A stretch of 34,812 nt of DNA from CAYUYV01 sp050331455 (GTDB lineage Bacteria > Pseudomonadota > Alphaproteobacteria > JAJFIK01): assembly GCA_050331455.1 (NCBI GenBank), contig JBHJGV010000072.1, positions 1-34,812 of the forward strand. The letters are read 5' to 3'. The notes beneath the pieces are model-generated. The model had not been told where the DNA came from, made no database searches, and saw only the letters and a program-made list of their open reading frames with translations. Both the position numbers and the translations under genes were made by a program. Of this stretch, positions 8,149-14,894 are shown piece by piece (the stretch's first letter is position 1; each line of letters begins with the position of its first letter).

Positions 8149-9060
8149 ATGAGCGACTTCGCCCGTGCGGACTATGACGACACCGGTCCCGACCATGACC
8201 TGCCCGACCATGACCTCAACGGAAATGCCATGAACACAGCAGAACAGTTTTACGCTCAGGCCGGCCCGAGCGAGCAGGACCTCGACGAGCGCGTTGCCGG
8301 CGCAGAAGAAGACATCCGGCGCATGGTGGGCTGGTATGAGGAACAGATCCCGTACTGGACTCGTATTTCCTTCCGCATCCGGGTCGCCAGTTTTGTGTTC
8401 GCGGTGTTCGGCGTGTTGCTGCCCATTCTGGGAACCTCGGCGGACGCCTCGAAGAACGGCTTCGCCGCGCTCGCCCTCGCCGGTCTGCTGTTCGCGCTGG
8501 ACCGGTATTTTCTGGTCTCGCATCGCTGGGGAAGCTACGCCCTGACCCGGCTGTCCCTGCTGCGCATCATTCAATCCCTGCGTTCGGACTACGCCCGGCG
8601 CAAGCTGACCTGGATGGGCGAGCCGAGCATGGAGGACGCCCTGTCCGTCTACGCCCTGTGCGACGAGAAGATCATGCAGGCCCATGCCGAGCGGGAAGAG
8701 GAAACCCAGTCCTGGGCCGGCGGTCTGCGGGACACCACGAGTTCCCTCGGCTCCCGCCTCGCCCGCCTGACCACGGGCCGCAACCGGGCAAGCAATCCGG
8801 GCACGGAGGGGGGCCTTCAGGTCCGGGTGACCCGGGCCAATGCTTTCGACCGGCTCACTCTGACCACCGATGACGGAATCAAGCGGGAGATCACCGGTCA
8901 TATTCCCAATGAGATCGCTATCAATGGCGTCAAGGCCGGCATGCGGCGCCTGGAAATGGTCTTCCACAATGGCGAGGACATGACCGAATCCTCAAAGCTC
9001 GTCATCGTGAAGCCGGACGAGATCACGACCCTCGACATCACCGGCGCGGAAGCGGCCTGA
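8149..9060 (+). CDS. Two-helix membrane protein with SLATT/DUF4231-like domain
   Basis: A 303-residue protein. Residues 1-27 are acidic with a repeated PDHDL. Residues 52-75 (EEDIRRMVGWYEEQIPYW) lead into two transmembrane helices, about 76-95 and 104-124, followed by SHRWGSYALTRLSLLRIIQSL. The WYxxQ stretch before helix 1, the short hairpin and the RWxxYxxT stretch after helix 2 are features of SLATT/DUF4231 domains, proposed pore-forming effectors of nucleotide-activated conflict systems. Residues 222-296 form a soluble beta-rich C-terminal domain I cannot name. GAAGAGG at 8134-8140 supports the ATG at 8149; an ATG at 8230 is the alternative. It is transcribed divergently from the four-gene cassette. 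An effector role is inference; a housekeeping membrane role is not excluded. Confidence 0.75.
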   Translation: MSDFARADYDDTGPDHDLPDHDLNGNAMNTAEQFYAQAGPSEQDLDERVAGAEEDIRRMVGWYEEQIPYWTRISFRIRVASFVFAVFGVLLPILGTSADASKNGFAALALAGLLFALDRYFLVSHRWGSYALTRLSLLRIIQSLRSDYARRKLTWMGEPSMEDALSVYALCDEKIMQAHAEREEETQSWAGGLRDTTSSLGSRLARLTTGRNRASNPGTEGGLQVRVTRANAFDRLTLTTDDGIKREITGHIPNEIAINGVKAGMRRLEMVFHNGEDMTESSKLVIVKPDEITTLDITGAEAA

Positions 9061-9086
9061 GGGACCGGGCGCGGATGGCGATTGCG

Positions 9087-9122
9087 GGCCGATGACGGGC
9101 ATGGTCCGTCACCGGCCTTTTT
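9087..9122 (+). terminator. Rho-independent terminator after the SLATT-like gene
   Basis: GGCCGATGACGG (9087-9098) pairs with CCGTCACCGGCC (9106-9117) over 11 of 12 positions around a 7-base loop, and five T residues follow (9118-9122). It begins 27 bp after the SLATT-like stop and runs into the last codons of the converging fic gene. Confidence 0.85.
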
Positions 9123-10254
9123 GTGCCTGAGCGGCGGCCTCATAGGGATCCGGCAAGGGGCGTTTTTTCCGCACGGCGGCACGGATTTCCCTCAGTTCGG
9201 GGCCGGCGATATAATAACGTCCCCGTTTTTCGCCCCGCGCATCGACAAGCCCCCGGTCAGCCAGAAGCTTAAGATCCCGCCCCGCAACATGGTGTGTCAC
9301 ATCCACGTCGGTTCTGTACCGCGCGCTGGTCAGCCGGAAGCCCAAGGCACAGTCGAACAGGGGCAGCGCCATCCGCTCGAGCAGGCCTTCGCGGCGGATC
9401 AGTGCCTCGATGCGCTCGAAAAGGGCCTCATATTCCTCGTTGCGCCGGATAAGGGTCATGCCCTGCTGATAATGCGCCTTCAGACAAAACCGAACCCAGG
9501 GCAGCGCGTCGTTCTGAGGGTTCCAGGCGCCCTCCCCCACCCGGGTGAGGATGGCGTAATAATCCAGGGTATTGTGTCCCAACCATTCCTCGATGCTTGA
9601 AAACACCGGATGCAGAATACCCTCCCTCGCCAGAACGAGGGTCTGCAAGGCTCTCGCCATGCGTCCGTTACCATCCTTAAACGGATGGATCATGGTCAGG
9701 TTCAAATGCGCCATGGCGGCGCGCACCACGGCCGACGTGCCGGAATGGGCTGCCAGATAGGAGACAAGGCACTCCATCAGATCATTGATGAGTGACGCGT
9801 CCGGCGCAGTGTAGACCGTCTCCCCGGTCTTCTTGTTGACCACATAGACGGTGCCCCGACGCCACTGCCCGGGAAACACCGTGAGGTCGTATCCGGTCAT
9901 CATGAAATGGAGGCTTTTCAAAAACTCCCTATTGTATTCGAAATGCGGATCAGCCGCCGATTGCATGATGAAGGTCATCGCGTCGCGGTAACCCTGGATG
10001 GCCAGCCGCGTTTCCCGGTTCTCGTCCAAAGACGGCTCGTCATCAATTATGGCCAAGGCGTCATCGAGACTCGCGACATAGCCTTCAATGCTGTTCGAGG
10101 CCTGAACGGCGCGCGCGAATGTGCTGCGCCTCAAGGAGCCGTTCCAGCGGCGTGGCGAATTTTGGGTGTAAAATCTGAGGGTTTTACGCTGGTCCTCGAT
10201 CTCCTCAAGGATCGCCAGGTCCTCGGACGCCAGCGCCGGCTCGGCAAAGATCAT
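9109..10254 (-). CDS. Fic family protein (class II, AMP-transferase type)
   Basis: Fic enzymes usually move AMP from ATP onto a hydroxyl of a target protein. The 381-residue protein has the full active-site motif HPFKDGNGRMAR (residues 190-201), catalytic His190 included, so it should be active. SNSIEG at 53-58 fits the inhibitory motif [S/T]xxxE[G/N] placed before the Fic core, which marks class II, self-inhibited Fic proteins that need no separate antitoxin. Residues 295-352 look like a winged helix (LTSARYRTDV to GRYYIAG), common in this Fic subgroup and possibly DNA-binding. ATG at 10254 with a weak AGGT upstream. It converges on the SLATT-like gene. The upstream 88 bp are AT-rich with repeats, suggesting autoregulation. 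The target is unknown. Confidence 0.92.
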   Translation of the reverse strand: MIFAEPALASEDLAILEEIEDQRKTLRFYTQNSPRRWNGSLRRSTFARAVQASNSIEGYVASLDDALAIIDDEPSLDENRETRLAIQGYRDAMTFIMQSAADPHFEYNREFLKSLHFMMTGYDLTVFPGQWRRGTVYVVNKKTGETVYTAPDASLINDLMECLVSYLAAHSGTSAVVRAAMAHLNLTMIHPFKDGNGRMARALQTLVLAREGILHPVFSSIEEWLGHNTLDYYAILTRVGEGAWNPQNDALPWVRFCLKAHYQQGMTLIRRNEEYEALFERIEALIRREGLLERMALPLFDCALGFRLTSARYRTDVDVTHHVAGRDLKLLADRGLVDARGEKRGRYYIAGPELREIRAAVRKKRPLPDPYEAAAQAQKGR

Positions 10255-10333
10255 GCGGGATACCTGATTTCATATCTGCACAGTGCAGATAACTATCCCG
10301 CATTTTGCAGAATAGAAAACGACTATCCCGCAT
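10253..10333. repeat. Three copies of TATCCCGCAT around the fic start
   Basis: TATCCCGCAT occurs at 10294-10303 and 10324-10333, exactly 30 bp apart, both extended to ACTATCCCGCAT. It occurs once inverted at 10253-10262, where it overlaps the fic start codon. The 60 bases 10261-10320 have 23 G or C (38%), far below the surrounding genes. The arrangement suits an operator for a repressor that also covers the translation start. Confidence 0.75.
10273..10291. promoter_or_regulatory. Inverted repeat TATCTGCAC-A-GTGCAGATA upstream of fic
   Basis: Perfect 9-bp arms separated by one base, centred 28 bp upstream of the fic start codon and lying between the inverted and direct copies of TATCCCGCAT. 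The shape suits a dimeric regulator. The Fic C-terminal winged helix is a candidate binder, which is inference. Confidence 0.6.
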
Positions 10334-10342
10334 GGCGCGATG

Positions 10343-11215
10343 TCACTCCCGGCGGAGCAGGGCGAAAATGTCGAGGCCGAATTCCGGGTCATAGGCGTTT
10401 TCGGGGGCCTCGCGGACAGCCCGGTCCAGCGCCTCGGCATCGGCGCCGACCAGGATGCGCCATCGATCCTCGCGCACCCCATCCAGAATGATTGAGGCCG
10501 CCGTGTCGGCGGTCGTCAGGGCCTGGTCCCGGAACCATTCACCCATGGCGCGGGCTTCCTGGGCCTGCTCTTCGGGCACGCCGAACTCGGCCATGGTGTT
10601 AAGCGCGATCGAGGTGCCGATATGGCCGGGCATCACCACGCTCGCCTTCACATGGGGCGCGTTGACCCTCAAATCGATCATGAGCGCTTCGGTGAAGCCC
10701 TTCACGGCGAATTTCGCGGCCGAATAGGACGTGTGCGGCTGATCGGCCCCGAGCCGGGCCCAGAAACCGTTCACGGAGCTGATATTCACCACATGGCCTT
10801 CCGGTGCCTTGACCACCAAAGGCAGAAAGGCCCTGCACATGTAATAGACCCCGAACCAGCACACGCCGAAGGTCCGCTCCCACTGGTCGCGCGGTCCGGC
10901 CACGAAACTGCCGCCGCCGCCGATGCCGGCATTGTTGATGAGCAGATGCACGTGGTCGAGGCCGTGCACGGACAGGGTGTCGTCCCGGAACGCCTCGACC
11001 CGGGTCTCGTCAGCCACGTCCGCCACGAAGGTACTGATCACGACGCCCTGGGGCGCACCCTGAAGCGCGATCCGCCGGGTCTCGGCCATATTGGCTTCGG
11101 AGATGTCGCACAGGGCGACGCTGCACCCTTCCGCCGCAAGCTGGCAGGCCAGCGCGCGGCCCATGCCGGAACCGCCGCCGGTAATGACGGCCAGTTTTCC
11201 GCTGAAATCCTTCAT
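10343..11215 (-). CDS. SDR family NAD(P)-dependent oxidoreductase (290 aa)
   Basis: Classical short-chain dehydrogenase/reductase. It has the cofactor loop TGGGSGMG (12-19), NNAG (94-97), the catalytic Ser147 and the YxxxK pair Tyr164/Lys168 in SYSAAK. An Asp (DIS, residue 37) at the end of the second strand favours NAD over NADP. The substrate cannot be read from the sequence; the long C-terminal part after PGHIGT resembles SDRs next to acyl-CoA or alcohol metabolism genes. GGGGAGAG precedes the ATG at 11215. It ends 88 bp before fic on the same strand, and the GlsB/YeaQ gene lies 141 bp upstream, also on the minus strand. Confidence 0.93.
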   Translation of the reverse strand: MKDFSGKLAVITGGGSGMGRALACQLAAEGCSVALCDISEANMAETRRIALQGAPQGVVISTFVADVADETRVEAFRDDTLSVHGLDHVHLLINNAGIGGGGSFVAGPRDQWERTFGVCWFGVYYMCRAFLPLVVKAPEGHVVNISSVNGFWARLGADQPHTSYSAAKFAVKGFTEALMIDLRVNAPHVKASVVMPGHIGTSIALNTMAEFGVPEEQAQEARAMGEWFRDQALTTADTAASIILDGVREDRWRILVGADAEALDRAVREAPENAYDPEFGLDIFALLRRE

Positions 11216-11356
11216 GGCTGCTCTCCCCTGGAGGTATGATTGCGCTGCCGCCGCCGACGGCCTGGCCCCCCGCGCCGCATACGCCGTCGGGACGGGAGCA
11301 TCATAAGCGGCGGCAGCCCAGACGCCGCCTCCCGATCTCAGACCCGGGCCGAAGCG

Positions 11357-11608
11357 TCACGCCTTGCGCAGCAGGCTGATGATGAACAGCAGAACGGCCC
11401 CGCCGATGAAGCTCGCCGCGATGCTGCCGAGCAGGGTGGCACCGAGGAGACCGAGCAGACCCAGCACGAAAAAACCGATCCCGCCGCCCAACACGCCGAC
11501 GACCGTGTTCCAAAGCCACCCCAGACTGCGGGCCGGAAGCACCATGCCGGCAAGATTGCCGCCGATGGCGCCGACAACGAGTGTGATGATCAGTGCTTCA
11601 AGGCTCAT
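11357..11608 (-). CDS. GlsB/YeaQ/YmgE family stress-response membrane protein
   Basis: An 83-residue, highly hydrophobic protein with three predicted transmembrane helices and the glycine-rich pattern of the family (GAIGGNLAGMVLPAR, then NTVVGVLGGGIGFFVLG). Family members, earlier called transglycosylase-associated proteins, are induced by stress in several bacteria; the molecular role is unsettled. The ATG at 11608 has AAGGA eight bases upstream. A longer frame to 11632 would add a hydrophilic octapeptide before the first helix and is disfavoured. It stands between the SDR gene and the divergent acyltransferase gene, probably as its own unit. Confidence 0.88.
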   Translation of the reverse strand: MSLEALIITLVVGAIGGNLAGMVLPARSLGWLWNTVVGVLGGGIGFFVLGLLGLLGATLLGSIAASFIGGAVLLFIISLLRKA

Positions 11609-11839
11609 GGTCCCGTTCCTTTCCCTGTCCACGGTCGGGGCGCCCGGGCTTTCCTGCGCCCGAAACCGTCACACCAGATCAGCCCCGCGGGCAGATTAGA
11701 TCCGTCCTGCCGATCCGGAACAACCGCCCATCGCTCCATAGCCGGCAGGCGGTGTCCCGCATGGCCTCGCCCGGGCTTAACCCGGTTCTCATGGGCGCTG
11801 GACCATTCTTGGCGCCGGAAACGGCAGGGAGTGGATGCC

Positions 11840-12475
11840 ATGAAACGTCTGTGGATCGTCGGCGCCGGAGGCTTTGGCCGGGAAATCCTGTCCCATGCCC
11901 GGGACATCCAGGCCGCCGGACAGGCCGATTGGGAGATCGCCGGCTTCCTGGACAGCCGGCCGGCCATCCTGGACGGGTTCGATATCAAGCCGGGGCTGCG
12001 CGGTTGCGTCGAGGCGTTTCGCCCGGGCCCGGACGATCGTTTCATCGTCGCCATCGGGGATCCGGACGCCAGGCTGCGCTATGCCCGCATGCTCTGGGAA
12101 AAGGGTGGGCGGTTCGAGACCCTGATCCACCCGTCGGCGCTCATCGGGGAGCGGGTGACTATCGGCAAAGGCTGCTTTTTCGGTCCCCTCAGCGGCGCCA
12201 CCTGCGATTCCCGCATCGGCGATTTCGTGATCTTCAATTCAAAATCCGGCGCCGGCCATGACACGGTGATCGGTGAGGGCTGTACCCTGGCCGCATTCGC
12301 CGAAGTCACGGGGCGGGCCCGGCTCGGCCGCTGCGTGAGCGTGGGCAGCCATGCCGTCGTGCTGCCGGGCGTCCATGTGGAGGACGGGGCGGAGGTCTTT
12401 GCCGGGTCGGTCGTGGCCCGCCATGCGCCGCGCAATGCGCGGGTCGGCGGCAATCCGGCCCGCCGCGTCGCGTGA
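11840..12475 (+). CDS. NeuD/PglD-type sugar O/N-acyltransferase
   Basis: Left-handed beta-helix acyltransferase of the sialic-acid O-acetyltransferase NeuD / PglD family, which transfers acetyl or other acyl groups from CoA (or ACP) to nucleotide sugars. The 211-residue protein starts with a nucleotide-binding fold (LWIVGAGGFGREIL, 4-17), followed by hexapeptide repeats from about 98 to 205 (HPSALIGERVTIGKGCFFG and on). His140 in GAGHDTVIG fits the family's catalytic histidine. The ATG at 11840 is preferred; the frame stays open far upstream but without family sequence. It converges with the SDR-KASIII-ACP operon, leaving 2 bp between stops, and may act on the same pathway. Substrate inferred only by family. 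Confidence 0.88.
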   Translation: MKRLWIVGAGGFGREILSHARDIQAAGQADWEIAGFLDSRPAILDGFDIKPGLRGCVEAFRPGPDDRFIVAIGDPDARLRYARMLWEKGGRFETLIHPSALIGERVTIGKGCFFGPLSGATCDSRIGDFVIFNSKSGAGHDTVIGEGCTLAAFAEVTGRARLGRCVSVGSHAVVLPGVHVEDGAEVFAGSVVARHAPRNARVGGNPARRVA

Positions 12476-12477
12476 GG

Positions 12478-13254
12478 TCAGGTGGCGCCGATGCCGCCAT
12501 CGGGTGCGAGCACGGCGCCTGTGATCCAGCGGCCGGTGTCCGCGAGAAGAAAGGCCGCCGCCGCCGACACATCGTCCGGCCGGCCAAAGCCAAGGGGATG
12601 GGCCTCCTCGATCATAGTCATATGGCCCGGATCACCCGACCGGTTTGAGGCCTCGACCCCTTCCGTAACCACCATACCCGGCGCCAGACAATTGACACGC
12701 AGACCGTCCGGGGCGCATTCCACGGCAAGGCAGCGGGCCGCGGAGATAAGACCGCCCTTGGTCGCGCTGTAGAGCGTCTGACCTTTCAGGCCCTTCAGTC
12801 CAGCCACGGACGAGACCAGAACCAGACCTGCATTCTCCGTATGGGCCTTTTTCTTCCGGAAGGCCTTGGCGAGCAGAAGCGCCGAAGACAGATTGATCCG
12901 AATGACCGCCTCGACCCGCTCCGCGGTCAGCGCCTTGACGGGCGCCACGGCAATCTGCCCGGCGAAGTGAACCGCACCATCAAGGGGCCCTTCATCGGCC
13001 GTCAGGGCTGCCATCCAGGACTCGATCCCCGAAAGATCGGCAAAATCGAACACCTCGCCCCGGTGCCCGGCGCCCTCCAGGGCGGCGAGCGTCCCGTCCA
13101 GCCGGGCGCCATCGCGTCCGGTGGCCAGGATCCGGGCCCCAAGGCGGCTCAGATAGAGCGCCGCCGCCCGACCGAGTCCGGAGGTCGCGCCGGTCACCAG
13201 GATCGTCCGTCCCGTGAGGTCGAGCGGGTTGAACGAAGCTGCGGCGTGGCTCAT
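12478..13254 (-). CDS. SDR family oxidoreductase, probable 3-oxoacyl-ACP reductase-like (258 aa)
   Basis: Short-chain dehydrogenase with cofactor loop TGATSGLG (21-28), HFAGQ in place of the usual NNAG, and the catalytic Ser149, Tyr162 and Lys166 in LYSATK. ATGRD after the second strand suggests NADP preference. The ATG at 13254 overlaps the TGA of the ketoacyl-ACP synthase gene (ATGA), so the two are translationally coupled. With the ACP gene upstream this suggests reduction of a 3-oxoacyl-ACP to 3-hydroxyacyl-ACP. FabG proper is usually closer to 245 residues, so this is a specialised relative, not the main fatty-acid enzyme. Confidence 0.92.
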   Translation of the reverse strand: MSHAAASFNPLDLTGRTILVTGATSGLGRAAALYLSRLGARILATGRDGARLDGTLAALEGAGHRGEVFDFADLSGIESWMAALTADEGPLDGAVHFAGQIAVAPVKALTAERVEAVIRINLSSALLLAKAFRKKKAHTENAGLVLVSSVAGLKGLKGQTLYSATKGGLISAARCLAVECAPDGLRVNCLAPGMVVTEGVEASNRSGDPGHMTMIEEAHPLGFGRPDDVSAAAAFLLADTGRWITGAVLAPDGGIGAT

Positions 13255-14372
13255 GCCGCCTCGCTCTCGGCCAGCGTTGCATGGACCGGCGCCTCGACGG
13301 CCTCAGGCCCCAGCTCAATGAGCCGTGGTGCCGGAATGGGACCCAAGGTCACCGCCGCGGACGCCCAGGACCAGCCGACCCCGAAGCCCGAAAGCAGCAA
13401 CCGGCACGGCCGCTCCGCCAGATCCGCCGCCATGGCCGCCACCAGGGTGAGCGGCAGGCTGGCGGAACTCGTGTTTCCGAAGCGCTCGATGGAATATTTC
13501 ATCCGGTCCGTCGGCAGTTTGCAGCGCTTGGCGATGTAATCGATCATGAATTTGTTGGCTTGATGCAGGACAATACCGTCCACCGCATCGGGACCGGTAT
13601 ACGCCCAACCTGCGGCCTTGCGGGCGGCCTCCAGGCTGCGGGGCACTTCACGCAAGGTGAAGACGAAGACCTGGGGCCCGTCCATGAACAGTTCCATGTC
13701 GGCCCGGACGCTGCCATCGGCATGGACCCGCCGACGCGCGGCCGCTTCGGAAAACGGGTAGCGGCACTGCCCCGCCGGGATGATGAGATGATCACGCCCG
13801 CGCCCATCCGTCCCCAGATCGAAAATCATCTCCGGTGCGTCGGGGTCCTTTTCCAACAGGGTGGCGGTGCCGCAATCCCCAAACAGGGCTGCGGTTGCCC
13901 GGTCCTCCACGGAGACCTGATGGGTGCCCACCTCGCCCACCAGCAACAGGGCGTAACGGGTGTCGAGACTGCGCAGGAGATGGGCGGCCTGCCACAGCCC
14001 GTAGGTGTATCCGGAACATCCCAGACTGACATCGAAGGCCGCACAATTGCGTGTCAGGCCGAGCCGCGCCTGGAGCACCGTCGATGTGGCCGGCAAGGGG
14101 TAGTCCGGCGTCTGAGAGACGAAGACGACGAGACCGATCTCCTCGCGCGGCACGCCCGTATCGGCAATCAGCGCCTCAGCGGCCCCGGCGCACATATCCG
14201 AGGTGCACATGCCCGGATGAATGTGACGCCGCTCTTCGATCCCGGTGGTTTCGATGAGCCGGCGCCGGTCGTCTTCAGAGAACAGCTCCAGGCTGTCGTT
14301 GCGGACCACCCGGTCCGGCACACCCGCCGTCAGTCCAGCGATCCGGACACCATCCACACGCGCCTGCACCAT
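13251..14372 (-). CDS. Ketoacyl-ACP synthase III (FabH-like)
   Basis: Condensing enzyme of the FabH family that joins an acyl-CoA starter to malonyl-ACP. In 373 residues it keeps the triad: Cys119 in SLGCSGYTYGL, His270 in LHQANKF and Asn300 in RFGNTSSASLPL. It is longer than housekeeping FabH (about 320-330), with an extra Pro/Glu-rich tail. GAGGAGGGA lies just before the ATG at 14372, inside the 14-bp gap after the ACP stop. The frame is open to 14441, but that extension shadows the ACP gene. ACP-KASIII-SDR as one operon points to a dedicated short acyl chain, perhaps 3-hydroxybutyryl, as known for sugar N-acylation in some flagellin-glycosylation islands. The pathway link is inference. Confidence 0.93.
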   Translation of the reverse strand: MVQARVDGVRIAGLTAGVPDRVVRNDSLELFSEDDRRRLIETTGIEERRHIHPGMCTSDMCAGAAEALIADTGVPREEIGLVVFVSQTPDYPLPATSTVLQARLGLTRNCAAFDVSLGCSGYTYGLWQAAHLLRSLDTRYALLLVGEVGTHQVSVEDRATAALFGDCGTATLLEKDPDAPEMIFDLGTDGRGRDHLIIPAGQCRYPFSEAAARRRVHADGSVRADMELFMDGPQVFVFTLREVPRSLEAARKAAGWAYTGPDAVDGIVLHQANKFMIDYIAKRCKLPTDRMKYSIERFGNTSSASLPLTLVAAMAADLAERPCRLLLSGFGVGWSWASAAVTLGPIPAPRLIELGPEAVEAPVHATLAESEAA

Positions 14373-14386
14373 GGAATGCTCCCTCC

Positions 14387-14623
14387 TCAGGCGGCCTGGG
14401 AGGGGCGGACGAGCACGAAAAGGTCCTCGACGGTCAGACAACGGACGACGGCATCCGGATCCACCTCGACGCCGTAACTCTCGTCGACGTAAACCATGAA
14501 GGCCAGCTTGTTGACGGAATCCCAGCCTTCCAGATCCTCCAGCGCCGTGCCCGGCGTGAGGCTGCCTTCATCGGCTTCCAGAATTTCTTCAAAATCCCGA
14601 ACGAACTTTTCCAATGTCGCCAT
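14387..14623 (-). CDS. Dedicated acyl carrier protein
   Basis: A 78-residue acidic helical protein with the phosphopantetheine site at Ser36 in GWDSVNKLAF. The motif is DSV, not the DSL of housekeeping AcpP, and several positions differ from AcpP, so it is a specialised carrier. GGGAGAG lies 7 bases upstream of the ATG at 14623. It is the first gene of the ACP-KASIII-SDR operon and presumably carries the growing acyl chain for them. A phosphopantetheinyl transferase is not in the window. Confidence 0.93.
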   Translation of the reverse strand: MATLEKFVRDFEEILEADEGSLTPGTALEDLEGWDSVNKLAFMVYVDESYGVEVDPDAVVRCLTVEDLFVLVRPSQAA

Positions 14624-14708
14624 TGCGCACTCTCCCGCTGCTAGGGGCCGGCCCGCCAGGCCCGTGTTGTCAAAGCATCCAGGGGAGAGTTTGAAGAACG
14701 ATTACCGA

Positions 14709-14782
14709 TTAACCGGACCGTGACGGCCCCGCGTTGGACAGTTCCGTTCTTGTCTTGTGTTCAGCCTGCCTTAACGGACCGT
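14709..14782. promoter_or_regulatory. Paired TTAAC(C)GGACCGT motifs in the ACP/glycosyltransferase divergent promoter
   Basis: TTAACCGGACCGT at 14709-14721 and TTAACGGACCGT at 14771-14782, in the same orientation, 62 bp apart, inside the 271-bp divergent region. Two near-identical 12-13-mers between divergent units could be regulator sites serving both. No protein is known to me for this motif. Confidence 0.35.
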
Positions 14783-14894
14783 AGTGCAAAGCGTTCAAGA
14801 TCGACAATGCTGCGGGCGCCGCCCTTTCACAAAGGAGGGTGTACGGATCGGCAGGACACGGTTATCCCACCCCTCGATCAAAGGACAGGCACGC

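Noticed and set aside
9109..10254. Fic toxin with a separate upstream antitoxin gene (class I)
   Set aside because: The inhibitory motif SNSIEG lies inside the protein, and the 88-bp leader holds no antitoxin frame.
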